Below, in pieces: positions 28,187 through 36,531 of a stretch of DNA of 64,000 nucleotides. Origin of the DNA: Idiomarina aquatica (GTDB lineage: Bacteria > Pseudomonadota > Gammaproteobacteria > Enterobacterales > Alteromonadaceae). Numbering within the stretch: position 1 is the first letter of the stretch; every line of letters begins with the position of its first letter. The stretch spans positions 62,001 through 126,000 of the forward strand of contig NZ_SNXI01000001.1 of NCBI RefSeq assembly GCF_004362895.1, given 5' to 3'. Position numbers and translations under genes: made by a program. A model generated the notes under the pieces. It was not told the origin of the DNA, did not search any database, and worked only from the letters and a program-made list of their open reading frames with translations.

Positions 28187-28203
28187 TTGGCCTAATTGTT
28201 GAA
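28187..28203 (+). promoter_or_regulatory. Sigma-54-type promoter of the psp operon
   Basis: TTGGCCTAATTGTTGAA matches the -24/-12 layout (TTGGC...TTG) with correct spacing, though the -12 element is TTGA rather than TTGC. It lies 61 bases upstream of the pspA ATG. PspF, its expected activator, is encoded divergently. The AT-rich 100 bases between it and pspF could hold PspF and IHF sites, which I cannot define exactly. Confidence 0.65.
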
Positions 28204-28263
28204 TGCCTATAACCAGAGACCAATTAGGTCACTTATTCGATTAAACACTGTGAGGTAATGATT

Positions 28264-28941
28264 ATGGGTATTTTTTCACGTTTTAGCGATATCGTGAACT
28301 CGAATATCAACGCATTGTTAGATAAAGCGGAAGATCCGCAAAAAATGGTACGCCTGATTATCCAGGAAATGGAAGACACATTAGTCGAGGTTCGCTCAAC
28401 GTCAGCGCGTTTAATCGCCGAGAAAAAAGACGTTCAGCGCCAACAACAGCGTGCCGAGCACGAAGTGCTGGACTGGGAAAGCAAAGCTGAATTAGCGTTG
28501 TCTAAAGAGCGTGAAGACTTGGCTAAGCAAGCGCTGATCGAAAAGCAAAAAGCGCAACAGGTGGTTGATTCGCTGCAACAGGAAATTGACCGTATCAACG
28601 AGAGTCTGGACAAATTAAATAGTGAAATTGGCCAGTTACAAGAAAAACTGGCGGATGCCAAAGCGCGTCAAAAGACCATTTTAATGCGCCAAAAAACGGC
28701 AACCAGCCGGCTTGCAGTTAAACAGCAAGTTGACAGCAATAAAGTTAACGATGCCATGGAAAAGTTTGACCGCTATGAGTCAAAAATTGATGACATCGAA
28801 GCGCAGGTCGAATCGTACGACTTAGGCAAACGTACCTTACGAGATGAATTTGCTGACCTGGAAAACGAAGGAAAAGTTAATGACGAGCTGGAAGCATTGA
28901 AAGCACGCATGAAAGCCAAAGAGAAAAAAGGCGACGAGTAA
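28264..28941 (+). CDS. pspA: Phage shock protein PspA
   Basis: A 225-residue PspA/IM30 (ESCRT-III-like) coiled-coil protein opening MGIFSRFSDIVNSNINALLD, with EDPQKMVRLIIQEMEDTLVEVR and long Lys/Glu/Gln-rich helices to residue 200. PspA binds damaged inner membrane and also inhibits PspF. The ATG at 28264 is chosen over 28258 because it has better spacing from GAGG at 28252. It is the first gene of pspABC-ycjXF. Confidence 0.96.
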   Translation: MGIFSRFSDIVNSNINALLDKAEDPQKMVRLIIQEMEDTLVEVRSTSARLIAEKKDVQRQQQRAEHEVLDWESKAELALSKEREDLAKQALIEKQKAQQVVDSLQQEIDRINESLDKLNSEIGQLQEKLADAKARQKTILMRQKTATSRLAVKQQVDSNKVNDAMEKFDRYESKIDDIEAQVESYDLGKRTLRDEFADLENEGKVNDELEALKARMKAKEKKGDE

Positions 28942-28984
28942 TCTCGTTGCCCACTCTTCAACATTGATCGGTTAGGAACTGACT

Positions 28985-29224
28985 ATGGAAATGGAAGGAA
29001 TTATTGCACTACTGGTAACGCCACTCATCCTTTTTATGATCTTTGTGGCGCCTGTCTGGCTTATTCTTCACTATCGCAGTAAAAAGCAGGTGAACAAGGG
29101 ATTAAGCGAAGACGAGAGAACACAATTAAATATGATGGCGGAAAAAGTTGAAAAAATGCGTGAACGGGTAAAAACACTAGAACGTATCTTGGATGCTGAC
29201 TCGCCAAACTGGAGGAGCCAATAA
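28985..29224 (+). CDS. pspB: Phage shock protein PspB
   Basis: A 79-residue inner-membrane protein. It has an N-terminal helix (about residues 5-27, IIALLVTPLILFMIFVAPVW) and a cytoplasmic, heptad-rich region ending DADSPNWRSQ, all typical of PspB. With PspC it relays envelope stress to PspA and so frees PspF. Its last base is the first base of the pspC ATG, giving translational coupling. pspA lies 43 bases upstream. Confidence 0.94.
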   Translation: MEMEGIIALLVTPLILFMIFVAPVWLILHYRSKKQVNKGLSEDERTQLNMMAEKVEKMRERVKTLERILDADSPNWRSQ

Positions 29225-29595
29225 TGACCTCGATTAAACGTGAATTATGTCGCAATACCGAAAAGGGTAAATTAGCGGGTGTATGTGCGGGTCTGGCGGA
29301 CTATTTGAATATCGAAGCATGGATAGTACGTGTGGTGTTTTTTACCGGCCTGATTTTTTCCAGTGGCTTCTTCTTTATCCTTTACGTTGCCGGCTGGTTA
29401 ATTTTGGATAAGAAACCAACGCAGCCGCACCATATGAATGTTAAAACCGGTGTTTACCAGGCAGGAGAACCGCCGCACAGAGCGTTTCGCGAATTAAACA
29501 CCGAGTTAGAAGAACTTGAGCATACGTTGCAAAAAATGGAGCGCTACGTAACCTCGGAACAATACAACCTGCATAGGGAATTCAGCAAACTGTGA
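29224..29595 (+). CDS. pspC: Phage shock protein PspC
   Basis: A 123-residue PspC-domain membrane protein. The hallmark ELCRNTEKGKLAGVCAGLAD is at the N-terminus, followed by a membrane helix around VVFFTGLIFSSGFFFILYVA. The C-terminal cytoplasmic tail has a leucine-zipper-like stretch (ELNTELEELEHTLQKMERYV). It works with PspB as the stress sensor. It overlaps pspB by one base and ycjX by four. No pspD or pspE follows. Confidence 0.94.
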   Translation: MTSIKRELCRNTEKGKLAGVCAGLADYLNIEAWIVRVVFFTGLIFSSGFFFILYVAGWLILDKKPTQPHHMNVKTGVYQAGEPPHRAFRELNTELEELEHTLQKMERYVTSEQYNLHREFSKL

Positions 29596-30974
29596 GTCGA
29601 ACCGATAAGCTGACCCGAAAAGTATCGCAACGAGCCCGTGATTTAGTCGATCGCGGGCTCGATCGTCATATCAGGCTGGCCGTTACCGGCTTAAGTGGCG
29701 CCGGTAAGACGGCCTTATTAACCGGCATGCTGGAACAGCTATTGTATGCCAACGACAATCCGACCCTGCCTTATTTAAACGTCCATTCGCAGCAGCGCTT
29801 ACACGGTGTCAGATTGGTACCCAGCCCCAATTGGTCGGTCGCACGGTTTGATTATGAAGCGGCCATTAATGCCTTAACCAGTGAACCGTCCAACTGGCCT
29901 CAGTCGACTCGCGATGTCGCAGAAATTCGCGTCGAGATTAATTATAAGCCGTCGCGGGGTCTGGCGAGTAAGTTAAGTGACAGCCGCCGTTTAACACTCG
30001 ATCTGGTTGATTACCCCGGTGAATGGTTATTGGATTTACCGATGCTTGATCAGGATTATAACGACTGGAGTCAGCAACAGTCGCGGTTAGCGAGGCAACC
30101 ACTTCGCAGTGACATTTTTGCGGACTGGCACCAGCGGGTCGAAAATAGTATTCGCAACAACGATGATATCGACAAGACGCTGCGCCGCTTAGCGAATGAT
30201 TATCAGCAGCAACTGCAACGCTGCAAAAATGAATTTGGCTTATACTTTTTGCAGCCAGGGCGACACTTGTTACCGGGTGAGCTGGCCGGAGCACCGGCGC
30301 TGGATTTTTTCCCCTGGCCGAGCCATTTAACCATGCCCGAATCATGGCGCCCGGTACTGGAAAGTAAGTACCGTTATTACCAGGACAAGGTCATAAAGCC
30401 CTTTTACAAAGAATACTTTCAGAATTATAACCGTCAGGTAGTGCTGGTGGACGTGTTATCTGCCTTGCAGGCTGGTGAAAATGCACTAGCTGAACTTAAG
30501 CTGGCATTGAATGAGCTGATGAAGAGCTTTGATTACGGCCACAACAGCCTGCTGAAGCGTTTGGTCGCGCCGCAAATTGACAAAGTCGCACTGGTTGCGG
30601 CCAAAGCTGACCATGTGGCGCCGCCGCAGCACGCCAATATGCGTCAGCTATTAGCCCAGTTAATGCAACAAAGCAGTCAGCAACTCTCGTTTGAACGTAT
30701 TCAGTATCAATTATTCGCCACCGCCGGCGTGGCGGTTTCGCAGTCAGGAGAGCGACCCGACGGCACACTGGTTTTGGACGGCTATGACGATACCGGCGAA
30801 CGGGTTCGTATTAAAGCGCCGCAGGTGCCGGCAACCTGGCCGAGTTCACAACAATGGCAACAAGGTTTTGCGTATCCGCGCTTTCACCCTCACTTTAGCA
30901 GTGGTCAGTCGCCGTTACCGCATATCCGTCTGGACCAGTTACTGGAATTTTTATTAGGAGATAAGTTGCGATGA
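29592..30974 (+). CDS. ycjX: YcjX family P-loop NTPase (DUF463)
   Basis: A 460-residue predicted GTPase of the YcjX family. It has a Walker A VTGLSGAGKTALLTGML near residue 33, a switch-like DLVDYPGEWLLDLPML and a NTPase-style KADHVAPP. The role is not settled; it belongs to the Psp regulon in enterobacteria. The start is a GTG overlapping the pspC stop (GTGA), and ycjF starts inside its stop (ATGA), so the unit is fully coupled. Confidence 0.9.
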   Translation: MSRTDKLTRKVSQRARDLVDRGLDRHIRLAVTGLSGAGKTALLTGMLEQLLYANDNPTLPYLNVHSQQRLHGVRLVPSPNWSVARFDYEAAINALTSEPSNWPQSTRDVAEIRVEINYKPSRGLASKLSDSRRLTLDLVDYPGEWLLDLPMLDQDYNDWSQQQSRLARQPLRSDIFADWHQRVENSIRNNDDIDKTLRRLANDYQQQLQRCKNEFGLYFLQPGRHLLPGELAGAPALDFFPWPSHLTMPESWRPVLESKYRYYQDKVIKPFYKEYFQNYNRQVVLVDVLSALQAGENALAELKLALNELMKSFDYGHNSLLKRLVAPQIDKVALVAAKADHVAPPQHANMRQLLAQLMQQSSQQLSFERIQYQLFATAGVAVSQSGERPDGTLVLDGYDDTGERVRIKAPQVPATWPSSQQWQQGFAYPRFHPHFSSGQSPLPHIRLDQLLEFLLGDKLR

Positions 30975-31966
30975 GGCAGCAGTCACAACAACCTAAACAA
31001 GGAACGGCAGAGCTGGAATACCTGGATCCAGACGATGATGCCGTTAAACCCGTGACCGTCGAGCCTGCCGAGGTGCGGGAGCCCTTGCCGGGGCGGCCGC
31101 AAAAACGACGTCATCTTAGCCGCTGGTTGCTACTCGGTATGCTACTGCTGTTGGCAGCGGTAACCATTGAGTCAGCCTTACTCATTGTCGAGAGTTTTAA
31201 TCAACACTGGCTGCTGGGCGTGTTATGGAGCGGCGGCTTAAGCATCTTATTGCTATTACTTATTATCTTTGTTGGCCGCGAATTTCTGCTGCTGCGTAAA
31301 CTAAAACGACGCTGGCGCCGGGATACGCAAACAGCACAGCCACAACAGTTATTGAATGAGTTAAAACATCCCGATTTGGCGCAGGCGTGGCAACAGCTCG
31401 AGCAACCCTACTGGAACGAGCAAGAACGAGCAGAGCGCTTCGAGAAAGATATTCTCAGCCGGGTGGATCAGCAGGCACAGCGTATTATCAGCAAACGCGC
31501 CGCAGAAACTGCCGCCTTAGTCGCGGTCAGCCCCAGTTCGGTTGCGGATATGTTGTTATTGTTGTGGCGCAATCAGCGCATGATTGCTGATGTAGCTGCC
31601 TGTTATGGTGTCGAATTAGGTTATTGGAGTCGGCTACGACTTTGGCGTCAAACACTAGCGAATTTGGCTTATGCGGGCTTAAGCGAATTAGCGGTGGATC
31701 TGGGCGCTCAATGGCTCAGTGCAGAGCTGATGACAAAACTGTCCGCACGCGCAGGGCAGGGCCTTGGTGCTGGCCTTTTGACTGCGCGACTGGGTTATCA
31801 GGCCGTTAATTTAACGCGGCCATTGCCATTTCACTACACCAAGCGCCCGGGCTATGCGCGCCTGCAAAAAGATATTTTAACGCAATTGAGTCAGCTGTTA
31901 CCTGGTATTTACCGACGCTCGAAAGGCACCGAAAACGAACCGCAAAAGGCCGGTGAGACGTCCTGA
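30971..31966 (+). CDS. ycjF: YcjF family inner-membrane protein (DUF697)
   Basis: A 331-residue membrane protein. It has a hydrophilic Gln/Pro/Glu-rich N-terminus, two membrane helices (about residues 53-73 and 80-100) and a DUF697-type C-terminal domain (about 175-300), seen in AAETAALVAVSPSSVADMLL and LSARAGQGLGAGLLTARLGY. The biochemical role is unknown. It is last in the psp operon and is followed by an intrinsic terminator. Confidence 0.88.
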   Translation: MRQQSQQPKQGTAELEYLDPDDDAVKPVTVEPAEVREPLPGRPQKRRHLSRWLLLGMLLLLAAVTIESALLIVESFNQHWLLGVLWSGGLSILLLLLIIFVGREFLLLRKLKRRWRRDTQTAQPQQLLNELKHPDLAQAWQQLEQPYWNEQERAERFEKDILSRVDQQAQRIISKRAAETAALVAVSPSSVADMLLLLWRNQRMIADVAACYGVELGYWSRLRLWRQTLANLAYAGLSELAVDLGAQWLSAELMTKLSARAGQGLGAGLLTARLGYQAVNLTRPLPFHYTKRPGYARLQKDILTQLSQLLPGIYRRSKGTENEPQKAGETS

Positions 31967-32000
31967 ATAATTGCCACTGGAAAATTTACGTTACACAACA

Positions 32001-32025
32001 GCCTGCGCTTGTCGCGGGCTTTTTT
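32001..32025 (+). terminator. Rho-independent terminator of pspABC-ycjXF
   Basis: GCCTGCG, loop CTTGT, CGCGGGC (7-bp stem with one T-G wobble) followed by six T residues. It lies 34 bases after the ycjF stop and before the methionine gamma-lyase gene. Confidence 0.85.
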
Positions 32026-32113
32026 ATTGCCTTAACGCCCGCCTTCAATGCACTCTTAGAATTAATAAACGTGGTAACAAGTTTTTAATAACATAGGTGA
32101 AAAACGCATCACT

Positions 32114-33340
32114 ATGGCTAATTCTGATAACAATAATAAAACAGCCTGGCAGATGGCTACACAAGTTATCCATGCCGGCAGTGGGCACGATGATCCTCAT
32201 GGTGCGCTGGCGGCTCCGTTGTATCAAACGTCAACCTTTAAGTTTGCCAATACCGAGCAAGGCTCAGCTCGCTTTGCCGGGGAAGAAGGCGGCTATATTT
32301 ACAGTCGGCTGGGTAATCCCACTACGCATGAGTTAGAAACGCGTGTCGCGGTGCTGGAAGGTTACGATGCCGCTGCAGCCACTGCCACCGGAATGGGTGC
32401 CATTGCCGCAACGACTATGGCGTTTGTTAAGGCCGGTGATCACATTGTAGTTTCTGATGCGATTTATGGCTGTAGTTTCGCCCTGTTCAGTGAGTTATTT
32501 GAACGTTTTGGCGTGCATGCCGATTTTGTCGACTTAACTGACGCTGATGCGCTAACCACGGCGCTTAAAGACAACACGCGATTGGTGTTTTTGGAAAGCC
32601 CGGCTAACCCGCATTTAAAGCTGGTAGATATCGAAGCAGTGAGTCAAATACTAGCCGGCCGCGATATCAAGCTGATTGTCGACAACACGTTTATGACACC
32701 GTTATTACAGCAACCAAAACAACTGGGTGCTGATCTGGTTATTCACAGCGCCACTAAATTTTTGAATGGTCACGGTGACGTTGTCGCCGGCATCGTTTGC
32801 GGCAGCGCTGATGACATTGCGCTGATCAAAGGCACGACGCTAAAAGATATGGGTGCAACCATTAGCCCGCACGATGCCTGGCTAATTTTAAGAGGTTTAA
32901 AAACGTTAGATGTGCGGATGCAGCGGCATTGTGAAAATGCAGAAAAAGTCGCTGACTTTTTGCATAAGCATAGCTTAGTGCGCAAGGTTTACTACCCGGG
33001 ATTAGCTGAACACCCGAATCACAGCTTAATCGGCACGCAGATGCGCCATGCCGGAGCCGTTATTGCGTTCGAGCTTGATGGCGATGAAGCACAGTCGCGT
33101 TACTTTTTAAATCAGCTACAGATGATACCGCTGGCAGTGAGTCTGGGGGATGCAGAAACCTTGATACAGCATCCGGCGTCAATGACCCACTCGCCTTATA
33201 CCCCGGAGGCACGTCAAAAAGCCGGTATTAGCGATACGCTGGTTCGCATTGCGGTAGGGCTGGAAGCTGCTCAGGACATCATTGCTGATCTTAGCCAGGC
33301 ACTGCAGTCGAGTCAGCAGCGCTGGCAACGAAGCGCATAA
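32114..33340 (+). CDS. megL: Methionine gamma-lyase
   Basis: A 408-residue Cys/Met-metabolism PLP enzyme. PLP binds Lys215 in HSATKFLNGHGDVVAG. Cys120 (AIYGCSFALF) is the residue characteristic of true methionine gamma-lyases, absent from most cystathionine lyases. It splits methionine to 2-oxobutyrate, ammonia and methanethiol. phhA follows after 31 bases, so sulfur and aromatic amino-acid breakdown may share a transcript. Cystathionine gamma-lyase is the main alternative, less likely given the Cys. Confidence 0.88.
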   Translation: MANSDNNNKTAWQMATQVIHAGSGHDDPHGALAAPLYQTSTFKFANTEQGSARFAGEEGGYIYSRLGNPTTHELETRVAVLEGYDAAAATATGMGAIAATTMAFVKAGDHIVVSDAIYGCSFALFSELFERFGVHADFVDLTDADALTTALKDNTRLVFLESPANPHLKLVDIEAVSQILAGRDIKLIVDNTFMTPLLQQPKQLGADLVIHSATKFLNGHGDVVAGIVCGSADDIALIKGTTLKDMGATISPHDAWLILRGLKTLDVRMQRHCENAEKVADFLHKHSLVRKVYYPGLAEHPNHSLIGTQMRHAGAVIAFELDGDEAQSRYFLNQLQMIPLAVSLGDAETLIQHPASMTHSPYTPEARQKAGISDTLVRIAVGLEAAQDIIADLSQALQSSQQRWQRSA

Positions 33341-33371
33341 AAAATTACGACTAACACAACAAGAGGAAGGT

Positions 33372-34175
33372 ATGGGTAAACAGAGTCAATACGTATCCAA
33401 GCAGCCGGACGAGAATGGCATCATTCATTGGACCGACGAGGAGAATGCAATCTGGCATGATTTAGTTGAGCGCCAGTTAAAATGTATTCCCGGAAAAGCC
33501 TGTGACGAGTATATGAAAGGACTCGAGTTACTCGATCTACCGACAGACCGCTTACCGCAGTTACACGAACTCAATGAGGTGCTTGAGCGCGAGACCGGCT
33601 GGCAAGTGGCCGCGGTGCCGGCGCTTATTCCGTTCGACGAATTTTTCCGGCTACTGGCTAATAAGCAATTCCCGGTAGCAACCTTTATTCGTACACGGGA
33701 AGAGTTTGACTACCTGCAAGAGCCAGATATCTTCCACGAGATTTTTGGCCATTGCCCGTTGTTAACGAACCCGGCCTTCGCTCACTTTACCCATCAATAC
33801 GGTAAGCTGGGTTATGCTGCCTCACCTAAAGAGCGTGTATACTTAGCGCGTTTATATTGGTTTACCGTGGAATTTGGTTTGATGAAAACCAAAGAAGGTT
33901 TACGCATTTATGGTGGCGGTATTTTATCGTCACCGGCAGAAACCGAGTACGCCGTAAACAGCGATAAGCCCGAACGTAAGCCGCTGAAAGCGCTGGACGC
34001 GCTACGCACGCCATACCGCATTGATATTATTCAGCCGGTGTACTACACCATCGAAAGTGTTGATGAACTATTTGAAATTTCCGACATGGATATTATGGCG
34101 TTGGTTCAAGAAGCAATGGAGCTCGGCTTGTTTGAGCCGAAATTTCCGCCAAAGCCAAAAACCGATGTCGCATAA
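33372..34175 (+). CDS. phhA: Phenylalanine-4-hydroxylase
   Basis: A 267-residue monomeric aromatic amino-acid hydroxylase that converts phenylalanine to tyrosine using tetrahydropterin and O2. Iron ligands are His122 and His127 (HEIFGH) and Glu167 (YWFTVEFGL). The start MGKQSQYVSKQPDENG at 33372 follows AGAGGAAGG; an upstream in-frame start inside megL is rejected. It lacks the eukaryotic regulatory domain. phhB follows after 61 bases containing a strong hairpin. Confidence 0.96.
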   Translation: MGKQSQYVSKQPDENGIIHWTDEENAIWHDLVERQLKCIPGKACDEYMKGLELLDLPTDRLPQLHELNEVLERETGWQVAAVPALIPFDEFFRLLANKQFPVATFIRTREEFDYLQEPDIFHEIFGHCPLLTNPAFAHFTHQYGKLGYAASPKERVYLARLYWFTVEFGLMKTKEGLRIYGGGILSSPAETEYAVNSDKPERKPLKALDALRTPYRIDIIQPVYYTIESVDELFEISDMDIMALVQEAMELGLFEPKFPPKPKTDVA

Positions 34176-34190
34176 GACATAAATCCAGTA

Positions 34191-34211
34191 ACTTGCGCCT
34201 CTGGCGCAAGT
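34191..34211. other. Perfect stem-loop between phhA and phhB
   Basis: ACTTGCGCC, loop TCT, GGCGCAAGT: a perfect 9-bp stem with a three-base loop, starting 16 bases after the phhA stop. The sequence after it is A-rich, not T-rich, so it is not an intrinsic terminator for plus-strand transcription. A role in mRNA stability or differential phhA/phhB dosage is an inference. Confidence 0.65.
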
Positions 34212-34236
34212 CAAAAAATAAACCAAAGGAGCAACA

Positions 34237-34575
34237 ATGTCTCTAGATAGCGAAAAATGCGAAGCCTGTCGTGGCGACGTGCCAAAAGTAAGCGACGACG
34301 AGCTTAAAGAGTTAATGCGTGAAATCCCCGAGTGGACCCCAATCACCCGTGACGGCGTGATGATGCTACAACGCGAATATAAGTTCAAAAACTTCCGTCA
34401 GGCTCTAGCCTTCACTAATCGCGTCGGCGAGCTTGCCGAAGAAGAAAAGCACCATCCGGAGATCACCACAGAGTGGGGCAAAACAACCGTTATCTGGTGG
34501 ACGCACGCAATTGACGGTCTGCATCGCAATGATTTTATTATGGCGGCAAAGACCGATAAGGTTGTTGAAGCGTAA
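34237..34575 (+). CDS. phhB: Pterin-4a-carbinolamine dehydratase
   Basis: A 112-residue enzyme that dehydrates 4a-hydroxytetrahydropterin, recycling the PhhA cofactor. The signature is [20 protein letters not shown] with the following [12 protein letters not shown]. An AAGGAG site precedes the ATG. It lies between phhA and tyrR and is followed by a clear terminator. Length is typical (about 110-118). Confidence 0.95.
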   Translation: MSLDSEKCEACRGDVPKVSDDELKELMREIPEWTPITRDGVMMLQREYKFKNFRQALAFTNRVGELAEEEKHHPEITTEWGKTTVIWWTHAIDGLHRNDFIMAAKTDKVVEA

Positions 34576-34605
34576 TTAATTTACGTAGCTTTCGACCAAT
34601 GGAAT

Positions 34606-34633
34606 AAAACCCCAGCCGAGTGCTGGGGTTTTT
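34606..34633 (+). terminator. Rho-independent terminator after phhB
   Basis: ACCCCAGC, loop CGAGT, GCTGGGGT is flanked by AAA and TTTT, giving an extended stem followed by T residues. It separates phhB from tyrR. Confidence 0.87.
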
Positions 34634-34656
34634 GCTATCTGTCGGGGGCCAGATGC

Positions 34657-34674
34657 TGTATTATTTGCTTTACA
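34657..34674. promoter_or_regulatory. TyrR-box-like site upstream of tyrR
   Basis: TGTATTATTTGCTTTACA fits TGTAAA-N6-TTTACA with two mismatches, both in the left half. It lies 40 bases before the tyrR start, in the right place for autoregulation. Confidence 0.5.
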
Positions 34675-34714
34675 AACATTCGATGATTTGACGTGAGAGT
34701 TAAACGCCAGGGTT

Positions 34715-36268
34715 ATGAGACTAGAGATTACATGCGACGACCGTTTAGGAATCTGTCAGGACGTTTTACAGATACTGCGCGATCAGGAGATTGATTTACG
34801 CGGCATAGAAGTTGATCCGCGCGGTAAAATATTCCTCAACTTCCCGGAGTTGGCATTCGAAGACTTTAGTTATTTAATGCCGCAGATTCGTCGTATCCCC
34901 AACGTTAAAGATGTTAAGACGATCCCCTACATGCCATTTGAGCGTGAGCACTTTGAGTTTAGCTTGCTGTTGAGTACCTTGCCGGATCCGGTGTTATCCA
35001 TAGACAGCAAAGGCCAAATCGATATTATCAACGATGCTGGTGTGCAGTTACTAGCAGGTAACAATGAACAGCTCAAAGGCGAACTCATCAATCAGTATAT
35101 CCATGGTTTTTCGATTTTGCGCTGGTTAGATAAGGAGCCCAAAGAGCCCACTTACGAGGCGATTCTTATTGGGCAAAGTGAATATCACGCGCAGTTATTA
35201 CCGATTTGGGTCACAGCAGAGGATGGCGGTGAAACCTTTGCCGGAGCGGTTATTACCTGTAAAACCGAACCGATCACAGCCACTTGGCAGCGTGGCGACA
35301 ATCAATCAGCGTTTGGTGGCATTTTAACCGAACACGCGAGTATAAAGCGTGTGCTTAAAGACGCACAGCGTATGGCAGAACTCGATGCGCCGTTATTGAT
35401 AGAAGGCGAAACCGGCTCGGGGAAAGAGTTGTTAGCCAAGGCCTGCCACTGTGCCAGCGCGCGCTTTGAAAAACCATTTTTGGCGATTAACTGTGCGGCG
35501 CTACCGGATAACGTTGCCGAGAGTGAATTATTTGGTCACGGTGAGGGTAGTCTGAGTCATCAAAGTGCACGAAAAACCGGGGTTTTGGAGCAAGCTGCCG
35601 GCGGTACCGTGTTACTGGACTCCGTGGGTGAAATGTCCATAAGCTTGCAGGCCAAATTATTGCGCTTTTTAGAGGATGGCGTATTTCGTCGCATTGGTGA
35701 GGAGCAGGAAGTCAGTGTTGATGTGCGGGTAATTTGTACCGCTCAGGACCAATTGTATGCATTGGTGGAGCAGGGTAAGTTCCGTGAAGATTTATATTAT
35801 CGCCTGAACGTCTTATCGCTAAACCTGCCGCCGTTGCGAGAGCGTGGGGCAGATGTTCTGTTGTTGGCGGAACATTTTATTAATCAAGCCTGCAAAACCT
35901 TGGGTAGAAGCCAGGTTAAGCTGGGTCGCGCGACACGCGAAAAGTTACGACGTTATCAATGGCCGGGTAATGTCAGACAACTTGAAAACACCATGTTCCG
36001 CTCAGTATCGATGCTTGAAGGCGACGTTCTTGAGCCCGGCGATGTACGTTTGCCTGAACTAAAACAATCTGATGAGCCCTTAGCCATCGATATGGATGAT
36101 CTGAGTTTAGATGATGCCGTGCGGCAGTTTGAAGCCAACATCCTAAAACGCTTGTATCCTAGCTTCCCCAGTACGCGGCAACTAGCTAAGCGGTTGGGCC
36201 TTTCACATACCGCTGTTGCTAATAAGTTACGAGACTATGGCATTGGAAAACAACGCAAGCGTAAATAA
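34715..36268 (+). CDS. tyrR: Aromatic amino-acid regulator TyrR/PhhR
   Basis: A 517-residue TyrR-family regulator. It has an N-terminal ACT domain (MRLEITCDDRLGICQDVLQI), a PAS region (about 85-190), an AAA+ domain with Walker A GETGSGKELLAKAC, and a C-terminal Fis-type HTH (TRQLAKRLGLSHTAVANKLR). The sigma-54 contact motif GAFTGA is replaced by HGEGSLSHQ, so like E. coli TyrR it should act with sigma-70. It sits between phhAB and the hpd operon, which it probably controls, with TyrR-box-like sites nearby. Confidence 0.94.
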   Translation: MRLEITCDDRLGICQDVLQILRDQEIDLRGIEVDPRGKIFLNFPELAFEDFSYLMPQIRRIPNVKDVKTIPYMPFEREHFEFSLLLSTLPDPVLSIDSKGQIDIINDAGVQLLAGNNEQLKGELINQYIHGFSILRWLDKEPKEPTYEAILIGQSEYHAQLLPIWVTAEDGGETFAGAVITCKTEPITATWQRGDNQSAFGGILTEHASIKRVLKDAQRMAELDAPLLIEGETGSGKELLAKACHCASARFEKPFLAINCAALPDNVAESELFGHGEGSLSHQSARKTGVLEQAAGGTVLLDSVGEMSISLQAKLLRFLEDGVFRRIGEEQEVSVDVRVICTAQDQLYALVEQGKFREDLYYRLNVLSLNLPPLRERGADVLLLAEHFINQACKTLGRSQVKLGRATREKLRRYQWPGNVRQLENTMFRSVSMLEGDVLEPGDVRLPELKQSDEPLAIDMDDLSLDDAVRQFEANILKRLYPSFPSTRQLAKRLGLSHTAVANKLRDYGIGKQRKRK

Positions 36269-36289
36269 AAGCGGACACTAAAAAACGGC

Positions 36290-36307
36290 TGTAAAAATAA
36301 GTTTACA
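36290..36307. promoter_or_regulatory. TyrR box (perfect consensus)
   Basis: TGTAAAAATAAGTTTACA matches TGTAAA-N6-TTTACA exactly. It lies 21 bases after the tyrR stop and upstream of the tyrR terminator, about 225 bases before hpd. Regulation of hpd from this distance, or in cooperation with a weaker box at 36375, is inferred. Confidence 0.8.
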
Positions 36308-36322
36308 ATCAAAATCAATCAA

Positions 36323-36359
36323 AAACGCGCTCATTGTAACGACTCGAGCGCGTTTTTTT
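36323..36359 (+). terminator. Rho-independent terminator of tyrR
   Basis: AAACGCGCTC (36323-36332) pairs with GAGCGCGTTT (36346-36355) over ten bases with a 13-base loop and a T run to 36359. It isolates tyrR from the hpd operon. Confidence 0.85.
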
Positions 36360-36374
36360 GTGCCTGCTTCCGCC

Positions 36375-36392
36375 TGTAAAAAAAACGCTACA
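36375..36392. promoter_or_regulatory. Second TyrR-box-like site upstream of hpd
   Basis: TGTAAAAAAAACGCTACA has a perfect left half and two mismatches in the right half of TGTAAA-N6-TTTACA. It lies beyond the tyrR terminator, about 140 bases before hpd, within the presumed hpd promoter region. Confidence 0.5.
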
Positions 36393-36531
36393 GCGGCCGT
36401 GCCGACTTCGCAAAAATCTGTGTGTGTCAGAAGCTCGCCAAGTTCCGGCCATCCTTCTAAAGTAAGCTGACAAACAACAACATTACAAATGACATAAAGT
36501 CATGAAACCGAACACGAGGAAGGAACACACT

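Noticed and set aside
36489-36503. ATGAC-ATAAA-GTCAT repeat in the hpd leader as a regulatory element
   Set aside because: Five-base arms are expected by chance in AT-rich leader sequence; recorded only as a possibility.
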